From Bordetella parapertussis (GTDB taxonomy: Bacteria; Pseudomonadota; Gammaproteobacteria; Burkholderiales; Burkholderiaceae_C), in NCBI GenBank assembly GCA_945888535.1, contig CAMDAN010000034.1, forward strand, positions 1 through 21,587: DNA of 21,587 nucleotides, in the 5' to 3' direction. The notes under the pieces are model-generated. The model was given only the letters and a program-made list of their open reading frames with translations, was not told the origin of the DNA and did no database searches. Within the stretch, counting starts at the first letter, position 1; every line of letters starts with the position of its first letter. A program made the position numbers and the translations under genes. Positions 1-5,943 of the stretch are shown here, piece after piece.

Positions 1-275
1 AGCCCTTGGCCGATCAAATCTCCATCCAAAGTTTGGCACTTGCCGCCTTGTTCTGTGATCTTGCCTTGGGCTTAAGCGTATGGTTTTTCCCCGTGGCTTG
101 GGAAATATGGGCGGCTGCTTTAGCGGCGTCTGCGATTGCTTTTTGGCGAACTTGGCGCTTGTTTGCGTTTCGTTTACAAGGATTTACGGGCGACTGCTTA
201 GGGACGACACAACAGGTCTCAGAATTGGCTTTTTACCTTGGATGGGCTTTGGCCCTGGGCTGGGCGGCCCGCTGA
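1..275 (+). CDS. cobS: Adenosylcobinamide-GDP ribazoletransferase CobS, C-terminal part (5' end outside window)
   Basis: CobS joins adenosylcobinamide-GDP to alpha-ribazole (or its phosphate), the last assembly step of the cobalamin nucleotide loop, in the inner membrane. Only about the last 90 residues are present; the reading frame is open from base 3 to the TGA at 273-275. The piece is hydrophobic, with about three membrane-spanning stretches, and carries the conserved C-terminal block GFTGDCLGTTQQVSE, including the GDCLG and QQVSE signatures of the family. The next gene, cobC, starts one base after this stop codon, which supports a cobalamin operon running in from the left. The frame holds internal ATG/TTG codons, but the family length (about 250 residues) shows that the true start lies upstream of the window. 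Confidence 0.9.
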   Translation, partial: PLADQISIQSLALAALFCDLALGLSVWFFPVAWEIWAAALAASAIAFWRTWRLFAFRLQGFTGDCLGTTQQVSELAFYLGWALALGWAAR

Positions 276-276
276 G

Positions 277-825
277 ATGGCCTTGTGGATTGTTCGGCAC
301 GCCAAGCCGCTGATTGACGCAGGTATTTGTTACGGCGCTCTTGATATTGAAGCGGATAAGTATGCAACCAAAGTAGCGGCCTTGGCGCTTGCTGATGTGT
401 TGCCCAAAGGCCTGAAGGTAGAAGTTTCCCCTCTTCGCCGCTGCCTTCAACTTCAAGCCGCCTTACAAACGCTTCGACCCGATTTGGGTTTTACCCTAGA
501 GCCGCGTTTGGCAGAGATGAATTTTGGTTTGTGGGAAGGAGTGGCTTGGGATGCAATCGATCCTCAGGCCTTGAGCGCTTGGACCGATGATTTTGGCAAC
601 CACCGCTTCGGTGGAGTTGAAAGTACCAACAGCGTTTTGGAGCGTATAGCTCAGGTTTGGGATCGGGCCGTGCTCAACAATTCACAAGACCACGTTTGGA
701 TCACCCACGCAGGCGTAGCACGCGCCGCAGATTTAATTTCCAAAGGCATACGAAAAGTGAGTGATGCCAGCCAATGGCCAAAGCTTGCGCCTGGTTATGG
801 GGATTGGGTTACTTTGGTTCTATAA
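277..825 (+). CDS. cobC: Alpha-ribazole-5'-phosphate phosphatase-like histidine phosphatase
   Basis: A histidine phosphatase superfamily protein of 182 residues. In cobalamin synthesis CobC removes phosphate from alpha-ribazole 5'-phosphate or adenosylcobalamin 5'-phosphate. Seen in sequence: the phospho-acceptor histidine in IVRHAKP near residue 7 (RHA instead of the common RHG), the arginine in SPLRRC, the acid in EMNFGLWEG, and the second histidine in WITHAG. I chose ATG 277, one base after the cobS stop, because the protein then begins directly with the catalytic beta strand (MALWIVRHA). An in-frame ATG at 238 would add 13 residues that only overlap cobS. Position behind cobS makes CobC the best call, although the superfamily is functionally broad. 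Confidence 0.85.
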   Translation: MALWIVRHAKPLIDAGICYGALDIEADKYATKVAALALADVLPKGLKVEVSPLRRCLQLQAALQTLRPDLGFTLEPRLAEMNFGLWEGVAWDAIDPQALSAWTDDFGNHRFGGVESTNSVLERIAQVWDRAVLNNSQDHVWITHAGVARAADLISKGIRKVSDASQWPKLAPGYGDWVTLVL

Positions 826-863
826 GCACATTAATTAGCACTAAATGATGCTATTATTTGTGC
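826..863. promoter_or_regulatory. Nested imperfect palindrome, candidate vapBC operator
   Basis: Directly after the cobC stop lie two inverted repeats with the same centre (between bases 844 and 845). The outer arms are GCACA (826-830) and TGTGC (859-863); the inner arms are TAGCA (836-840) and TGCTA (849-853). A -10-like TATTAT (852-857) falls inside the right half. It ends 27 bases before the vapB ATG. Ribbon-helix-helix antitoxins usually bind such palindromes to repress their own operon, so autoregulation is inferred. It lacks the GC-rich stem and T-run of a terminator. Confidence 0.5.
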
Positions 864-890
864 CTTACTATCGCCATAGAGACATAAACC

Positions 891-1085
891 ATGCGCACCA
901 CACTTGCTATTGATGATCTTTTACTCAATCAAGCCCAAGTACTGACTGGCCTAAAAGAGAAATCAAGCCTCGTAAGAGAAGCGCTTAAAGCTCTGATTGA
1001 AAGAGAAAGCGCTCGCCGATTGGCGCTTTTGGGAGGCACTGAGCCTACCTTTGAAGCCGCTCCCCGACGCCGTTCAGCCACCTAA
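891..1085 (+). CDS. vapB: VapB-type antitoxin (DUF2191-like, ribbon-helix-helix)
   Basis: A 64-residue protein expected to neutralise the downstream PIN-domain toxin and to bind its own promoter. The N-terminus MRTTLAIDD forms the beta strand of a ribbon-helix-helix fold, followed by two helices (about residues 11-20 and 25-43, with KSSLVREALKALIERE). The C-terminal part (about 48-64) has few helix-type residues and is basic at the end (PRRRS); in such families this tail wraps the toxin. The length is typical. The stop lies 14 bases before the toxin start. No strong Shine-Dalgarno is visible before the ATG. A nested palindrome lies immediately upstream. Identity as a VapB-family antitoxin is clear from sequence and pairing; activity cannot be judged. 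Confidence 0.85.
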   Translation: MRTTLAIDDLLLNQAQVLTGLKEKSSLVREALKALIERESARRLALLGGTEPTFEAAPRRRSAT

Positions 1086-1099
1086 ATTTAGACCGTGTT

Positions 1100-1471
1100 G
1101 TGGTTTTAGTAGATACATCGGTGTGGGTAGACCATCTGCAACGTACCAATGCAGAGTTAACTGTGCTTTTGAATAGCAACCAGGTATTGATCCATCCGTT
1201 TGTTGTCGGTGAGTTGGCTTTAGGAAGCCTGCAACAACGCAGTGTGGTGATAGAGGCACTTTCAAATTTACCCTTGGCAACGCATGCCAATGACAGCGAA
1301 GTCATGCAGTTCATCACCGCCAACGCTTTACACGGCATGGGGATTGGCTATGTGGATGCGCACCTATTAGCTGCTACGAAGCTCACGCCCACGGCAAAGC
1401 TATTGACGTTGGATAAGCGACTGCAAGCTGCGGCCCATAAGCTGGGTTTGGATTTTTTGGTCAGTCACTGA
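1100..1471 (+). CDS. vapC: VapC-type PIN-domain ribonuclease toxin
   Basis: A PIN-domain endoribonuclease of 123 residues, the toxin partner of the preceding antitoxin. VapC toxins cut specific RNAs, often initiator tRNA or a 23S rRNA loop, with Mg2+ or Mn2+. The four acidic metal ligands are present: D5 in VLVDTSVW, E38 in VGELALG, D86 in YVDAHLL and D105 in LTLDKRL, so the enzyme looks intact. The GTG at 1100 is the only suitable start, because the PIN fold begins with MVLVDTS. The gap to vapB is 14 bases, fitting co-transcription. The pair sits between a cobalamin gene and nth, a typical solitary insertion between housekeeping genes. The target RNA cannot be inferred. Confidence 0.9.
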   Translation: MVLVDTSVWVDHLQRTNAELTVLLNSNQVLIHPFVVGELALGSLQQRSVVIEALSNLPLATHANDSEVMQFITANALHGMGIGYVDAHLLAATKLTPTAKLLTLDKRLQAAAHKLGLDFLVSH

Positions 1472-1501
1472 TACGCTTCGGATAAAGCAAAATTTGTCCT
1501 C

Positions 1502-2143
1502 TTAGGAGGGATTCATTGCTTTCTCTTTATAGCCACAAACCGAAGAGACGGAACACTTTCCGCACAAAGGCTTTCGTGCCTGACACACATAACGCCCATG
1601 CAAAATCAGCCAATGGTGTGCGTCTACCAGGTATTTCTCAGGGATGCGTTTGAGGAGTTTGCGCTCCACATCTAGAGGCGTTTTACCCGGCGCCAAGCCG
1701 GTTCGGTTTCCGAGGCGAAACAAGTGGGTATCCACAGCCATCGTCGGCTCACCAAACGCCACGTTCAAAACTACATTCGCAGTCTTGCGACCTACGCCCG
1801 GGAGGGCTTCAAGTGCTTCACGGGTTCTTGGAACTTTGCCGCCATGTAAATCCACCAGCATGTGGCAGGTTTGGAGCAAGTGTCGGGCTTTACTTCGAAA
1901 AAGACCGATGGTTTTAATGTGGTTTTCCAAGCCTTCCAAACCCAAGTTAAGGATTTTTTGTGGAGTAGGGGCTACGACAAATAATCGGCGCGTTGCCTTG
2001 TTAACCCCGATGTCCGTGGCCTGCGCGGAAAGCAACACGGCGGCTAACAACTCAAATACGCTCGCAAAGTGCAACTCCGTTTGTGGATGGGGGTTGGCCG
2101 CTTGCAGGGTGGAGAAAAAAGTTTCGATCTGGGAAGGGGTCAT
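1502..2143 (-). CDS. nth: Endonuclease III (DNA glycosylase / AP lyase)
   Basis: Base-excision repair enzyme that removes oxidised pyrimidines and nicks at abasic sites; 213 residues, close to the 211 of E. coli. Seen: the helix-hairpin-helix LPGVGRKTANVV with catalytic lysine K120, catalytic aspartate D138 in AVDTHLFR, and a C-terminal 4Fe-4S loop C187-X6-C194-X2-C197-X5-C203. These numbers match the E. coli enzyme. The frame stays open far upstream, opposite the aminotransferase, but homology starts at MTPSQIETFF, so ATG 2143 is taken. The bases before this ATG are pyrimidine-rich (TCCTCCTTTT) with no Shine-Dalgarno. It converges with vapC (30-base gap, no clear terminator) and diverges from the aminotransferase. 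Confidence 0.95.
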   Translation of the reverse strand: MTPSQIETFFSTLQAANPHPQTELHFASVFELLAAVLLSAQATDIGVNKATRRLFVVAPTPQKILNLGLEGLENHIKTIGLFRSKARHLLQTCHMLVDLHGGKVPRTREALEALPGVGRKTANVVLNVAFGEPTMAVDTHLFRLGNRTGLAPGKTPLDVERKLLKRIPEKYLVDAHHWLILHGRYVCQARKPLCGKCSVSSVCGYKEKAMNPS

Positions 2144-2200
2144 AAAAGGAGGAAGACTAAGGCGACAATAGAGAAAAAACACCACCGCGAAAGATACACC

Positions 2201-3394
2201 ATGGCTTTGCAATTTGCCGATCGCTTGAACCAAATCGAAACCTCTGCCATTCGGGAGCTGTTTAAGCTTCTGGGTAAGCCTGGAATTATTAGCTTTGCGG
2301 GTGGCTTTCCCGACCCCGCCTTGTTTGATGTGGAAGGGCTTCGAATCGCTACGGACGCAGTTATGACCCACAACCCGGGTCCGGTGTTGCAATACGGCGC
2401 GACCGAAGGGTGGGAGCCCTTGCGTGAGCAAATCAGTTTTTTTATGGCGGCCAAAGGGGCCACTGTCACGCCGCAAGGCTTGATCGTGACCACCGGCAGT
2501 CAGCAGGGCTTGGACTTGGTTGGGAAAACGATGATCTCCCCCGGTGACAAAGTGATTGTCGAGGCGCCCACCTTTTTAGCCACGATCCAATGTTTTCGTT
2601 TGTATGGCGCACAACTGATAGGCGCCCCCATTGATGCGGACGGCGTGGATGTGGACCGGTTGGAGCAGTTAATCGAGGAACACCGGCCCAAGCTGGTTTA
2701 CCTCATTCCTACGTTCGGAAACCCCAGCGGCGCAACATTGAGCCTAGAGCGACGCAAGCGTATTTTGGAAATCGCGGCGCGAACCCACACCTTAATCGTT
2801 GAGGACGACCCTTACGGCGAGTTGTACTTTGACAAGGCACCGCCGCCCAGCCTGTTGGCGCTCAGCGCCGAAGTCCCAGGCAGTCGGGAGTATTTAGTCC
2901 ACTGCGGCAGCCTCAGCAAAGTCTTGAGCCCAGGCTTGCGCGTGGGCTGGATGATTGCCCCTCCGGAATTATTGGCTCGGGCAACGATGTGCAAACAATT
3001 CAGCGATGCCCATACCAGCAACCTGACCCAGGCTATTGCAGCCCACTACCTCACCCTTTCGCGTATAGACAAAGCTTTGGGCGTTGTCCGAACGACTTAT
3101 GCGGAACGCGCCCGCATCATGGGCGAATGTTTGAAAACCACCTTGGGCGAAGCTATCGCCTTTAACGCCCCCGAAGGTGGCATGTTCTTTTGGGCTCAAC
3201 TCACAGGAAAGGGCGGCACATCCGACAACGCCGCCGAGTTTGCCCGCCGGGCGATCGACAAATTGGTGGCTTTCGTACCTGGCGCCCCTTTCTTTGCTAG
3301 TGATCCTGACCCATCGACCTTTCGCTTGAGTTTTGCGACGGCTGATGTTGAAAAGATCAAAGAGGGGGTTGCCCGCTTGGGTCAGGCTTTGTGA
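2201..3394 (+). CDS. PLP-dependent aminotransferase, class I/II (2-aminoadipate/aromatic type)
   Basis: A fold-type I aminotransferase of 397 residues. The PLP lysine is K240 in SLSKVLSPGLRVGW. The pyridine-nitrogen aspartate and its tyrosine are in VEDDPYGELYF (D202, Y205). N174 in TFGNPSG contacts the cofactor, and a C-terminal FRLSFA holds the expected carboxylate-binding arginine. The N-terminus (IRELFKLLGKPGIISFAGG) is typical of the LysN/2-aminoadipate aminotransferase and MocR-domain branch, here without a DNA-binding domain. Substrate is not certain: 2-aminoadipate, aromatic and branched-chain amino acids are all known for relatives. ATG 2201 has GAAAG about seven bases upstream; an open frame before it is nth antisense. 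The stop overlaps the next start by four bases (GTGA), which implies translational coupling to the phosphatase. Confidence 0.85.
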   Translation: MALQFADRLNQIETSAIRELFKLLGKPGIISFAGGFPDPALFDVEGLRIATDAVMTHNPGPVLQYGATEGWEPLREQISFFMAAKGATVTPQGLIVTTGSQQGLDLVGKTMISPGDKVIVEAPTFLATIQCFRLYGAQLIGAPIDADGVDVDRLEQLIEEHRPKLVYLIPTFGNPSGATLSLERRKRILEIAARTHTLIVEDDPYGELYFDKAPPPSLLALSAEVPGSREYLVHCGSLSKVLSPGLRVGWMIAPPELLARATMCKQFSDAHTSNLTQAIAAHYLTLSRIDKALGVVRTTYAERARIMGECLKTTLGEAIAFNAPEGGMFFWAQLTGKGGTSDNAAEFARRAIDKLVAFVPGAPFFASDPDPSTFRLSFATADVEKIKEGVARLGQAL

Positions 3395-4965
3395 CACTAG
3401 ACCGCAGACAGCTGCTTCGGCTGATCACGGCAAGCAGCGCGACGCTGTGCTTGCCCCGCAGTGCGCAAACTCAATCGCGAACGCTTCACTATCCTTTTTT
3501 CTGCGGCGTAGCCAGCGGTTCGCCAACCCATGAAGGCGTTGTACTGTGGACTCGGCTTGACCCGCTGGCCCTTCGACTCGCGGTGGACGGGCAAGCAACC
3601 GTTCGCTGGGAAGTGGCCCACGACGATACGTTCCAAAACATTGTCCAAAGCGGCACATCGCAAGCCGTATCCCATTTGGGTTTTTCAGTACATATCGAAG
3701 TCCCCAACTTAGCGGCAGATCGCTGGTACTTTTATCGATTTATGGTGGGGGATGCGGTGAGCCCTGTGGGGCGGACACGAACTTTCCCGCATGAGGAAGC
3801 AGCCCCTAAGCGACTGCGCTTGGCGTATGCATCCTGCCAAAAATGGGAGGATGGATACTTCAGCGCCTGGCGACATATGCAATCGGAAAATCTAGACGCT
3901 GTTCTGTTTTTAGGGGATTACATTTACGAATACCCCGGAACAGGCAGTCGTTTTCGCAGCCCCACAGGCGGTTGGGTGTTAACCTTAGAAAACTACCGTG
4001 CCCGATATGCGTTGTACAAATCCGACCCGGATTTACAGGCTATGCATGCGGCGTGTCCTTGGCTGATGACCTGGGATGACCACGAAGTTCAAAACGACTA
4101 CGCGGGTACCCAAGCGGGCGATGGGTTTGTCAGCGCACCAGATTTTTCTCAGCGCCGCGCTGCGGCCTATCAAGCGTATTACGAAAATATGCCATTGCGT
4201 TCAAGCGTTTTAACCAAGGCCATGGCTGGGCTTTCCCAAGGCGCTGAAATGCGTATTTACAGCCAAGTGAGTTTTGGCCGGTTAGCCGCTATGCGACTGC
4301 TTGACGCACGCCAGTACAAAGACCCGCAGGTTTGCAGTCTCAATAGAAAAACGGGATCTAGCATTGTTCGCCCTGAGTCCTGCCCAGAATGGAACGACTC
4401 CAAACGCTCGATGTTGGGAGCGCAACAAGAACGCTGGCTCAATACGGCTTTGGACAGCCCCTCGGCCAAACAAACCACTTGGAACGTGTTGGGGCAACAA
4501 AGTCTCTTCGGGCCACGGGATTTTTCAGTCGGCCCTTCTCAAAAAATGTGGAATGACGGCTGGGACGGCTACAACGCAGCGCGGATTAAATTGACCGATG
4601 CGTTGACCAAATACGCAACGCCCAACCCCGTGATTTTCGGAGGCGATGTGCATGAAAACTGGGTAGGACATGTGCTTAGCGATTACGTTAATCCGAAAAG
4701 CAAAAAAATAGGTGTTGAGTTTTGCGGCACGAGTATCACGTCCAAGTCGGGTAGCTCGGATTCGCTGTTGCCGATGATTCAAGAAAACCCGCACTTTGTA
4801 TTTGCCGATTCGCGTTACCGGGGCTACGGCGTTGCAGAATTCACGCCTGAGCGATTGAACGTGAACCTACGCGTCCTTGACGATGTTCAACGCAAGGACA
4901 GCACAGTTCGCACCCTTGCGGCTTTTGTTGTTGAAGCTGGGCGGCCCGAAGTCTTGATGGCTTAA
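3391..4965 (+). CDS. PhoD-family alkaline phosphatase/phosphodiesterase, Tat-exported
   Basis: A metallophosphatase of the PhoD family, 524 residues, probably releasing phosphate from phosphomonoesters or diesters outside the cytoplasm. The N-terminus DRRQLLRL with two arginines at residues 5-6 and a hydrophobic stretch ending near LPRSA resembles a Tat signal, as expected for PhoD enzymes, which fold with Fe/Ca in the cytoplasm. Metal-site motifs in order: ASCQ (C149), LFLGDYIYEY (D176, Y179), TWDDHEVQNDY (D229-H231, N235) and FGGDVHENW (D419, H421, N423). An N-terminal PhoD beta domain covers about residues 35-135. The GTG start overlaps the aminotransferase stop. No Pho box was recognised, because the coupled start leaves no intergenic room. 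Substrate range is inferred from the family. Confidence 0.88.
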   Translation: MTLDRRQLLRLITASSATLCLPRSAQTQSRTLHYPFFCGVASGSPTHEGVVLWTRLDPLALRLAVDGQATVRWEVAHDDTFQNIVQSGTSQAVSHLGFSVHIEVPNLAADRWYFYRFMVGDAVSPVGRTRTFPHEEAAPKRLRLAYASCQKWEDGYFSAWRHMQSENLDAVLFLGDYIYEYPGTGSRFRSPTGGWVLTLENYRARYALYKSDPDLQAMHAACPWLMTWDDHEVQNDYAGTQAGDGFVSAPDFSQRRAAAYQAYYENMPLRSSVLTKAMAGLSQGAEMRIYSQVSFGRLAAMRLLDARQYKDPQVCSLNRKTGSSIVRPESCPEWNDSKRSMLGAQQERWLNTALDSPSAKQTTWNVLGQQSLFGPRDFSVGPSQKMWNDGWDGYNAARIKLTDALTKYATPNPVIFGGDVHENWVGHVLSDYVNPKSKKIGVEFCGTSITSKSGSSDSLLPMIQENPHFVFADSRYRGYGVAEFTPERLNVNLRVLDDVQRKDSTVRTLAAFVVEAGRPEVLMA

Positions 4966-4980
4966 AGTAAAAAATATACG

Positions 4981-5187
4981 ATGCAGCCCGAAGATTTACA
5001 GCGCCTTGTGAGCCTGCCCATGCCCTTTGGGAAACACAAAGGAGTCCTCATCGCAGACCTTCCTGGCAACTACCTTAACTGGTTTGCCCGAGAAGGCTTC
5101 CCGAAAAGCGAGATTGGCCGTTTGCTGCAGCTTATGCATGAGATTGACCATAACGGTTTATCGGATCTTCTCAAACCCTTGCGTTAA
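4981..5187 (+). CDS. DUF3820 family small protein
   Basis: A 68-residue protein of the DUF3820 family, some members of which are annotated as putative quorum-sensing-regulated virulence factors; biochemical function is unknown to me. It is highly conserved in character: MPFGKHKGVLIADLP near residues 14-28, NYLNWFAREGFP (30-41) and LMHEIDHNGLSDLL at the end. There is no signal peptide or membrane segment, so it is probably cytosolic. It begins 15 bases after phoD and probably shares that transcript, though no Shine-Dalgarno is evident in the AT-rich gap. Its TAA stop overlaps the stop of convergent serB within the tetranucleotide TTAA (5184-5187). Confidence 0.85.
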   Translation: MQPEDLQRLVSLPMPFGKHKGVLIADLPGNYLNWFAREGFPKSEIGRLLQLMHEIDHNGLSDLLKPLR

Positions 5188-5897
5188 ACCAAGACTTCCA
5201 ACAAACGATCTAACCCGCCTTCGGTAATTGCCACCATCGCTTGCGCTCGGACTGCGGGTTTCGCGTGGTAGGCGACGGATAAGCCGGCTTCTTGCATCAT
5301 GGGGAGGTCGTTGGCCCCGTCTCCCATAGCAATGGCTTGGCTGGGAGAGATGCCCATACTGGCGCAGGTTTGCAACAACATCTTGCGTTTTTCTTCGCCG
5401 TCACAAATATCGCCCCAGTCTTGGTCGACCATCCGACCTGTGAGTTCACCGTGTTGAATTTCGAGAACATTGGAGCGGGTCCAGTCAATCGCTAAACGAT
5501 CGCGCACTGCGTCTGTAAAAAAAGTAAACCCACCGGAGACCAGAAGTATTTTCAATCCAGCGGCTTTGCAAGCCTTGACTAACTCGGCAGCGCCGGGGTT
5601 GAGTTGGAGTCGTTCATTGAGAACTTGCTGCATCTGCGCAACCGTAACCCCTTTAAGCAATTGAACTCTCTGGCGCAGGCTTTCTTTGTAGTCAAGAATT
5701 TCGCCGCGCATGGCGGCTTCGGTAATAGCGGACACCTCCGCTTTGCGGCCTGCTGCGTCGGCAATCTCGTCTACACACTCGATATTGATCAACGTGGAGT
5801 CCATGTCGAACGCAATCAACTTGAACTGGGACAGCGAAAGAGGCGGGGTGAAGCCTTGAATGGTCAGGTTTTGCAGTTGTTGTGGGGATGTTGTCAT
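5184..5897 (-). CDS. serB: Phosphoserine phosphatase
   Basis: A HAD-superfamily enzyme of 237 residues that dephosphorylates O-phosphoserine, the final step of serine synthesis. HAD motifs in order: AFDMDSTLI with nucleophile D31 and acid D33; LLVSGGFT with S121; the lysine in GEEKRKML (K170 or K172); and MGDGANDLPM with D193 and D197. The cap helices after motif I (ECVDEIADAAG) are those of SerB. It lacks the long N-terminal ACT-like region of the E. coli protein, as is common in betaproteobacteria. ATG 5897 is the first good start; the upstream signal is weak. The gene lies 46 bases downstream of mfd on the same strand, so it could be read from mfd or from its own promoter. Confidence 0.95.
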   Translation of the reverse strand: MTTSPQQLQNLTIQGFTPPLSLSQFKLIAFDMDSTLINIECVDEIADAAGRKAEVSAITEAAMRGEILDYKESLRQRVQLLKGVTVAQMQQVLNERLQLNPGAAELVKACKAAGLKILLVSGGFTFFTDAVRDRLAIDWTRSNVLEIQHGELTGRMVDQDWGDICDGEEKRKMLLQTCASMGISPSQAIAMGDGANDLPMMQEAGLSVAYHAKPAVRAQAMVAITEGGLDRLLEVLV

Positions 5898-5943
5898 TGC
5901 AAGGTATTTTCTAACTTAAATCATCAAGCAGTATTGAGTAGCA

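Noticed and set aside
1472..1501. Possible bidirectional terminator between vapC and nth
   Set aside because: Only a 4-base stem (GCTT/AAGC) is visible, with no GC-rich arm and no proper T-run.
2144..2476. Upstream extension of nth to 324 residues
   Set aside because: The extra residues are antisense to the aminotransferase, have no resemblance to Nth, and the catalytic residue numbering fits E. coli only when the start is at 2143.
5898..5943. Imperfect tandem repeat with AAGCAG at both ends in the mfd-serB gap
   Set aside because: Two short, diverged copies in an AT-rich gap; no convincing operator symmetry or promoter boxes could be fixed, so it may be chance.
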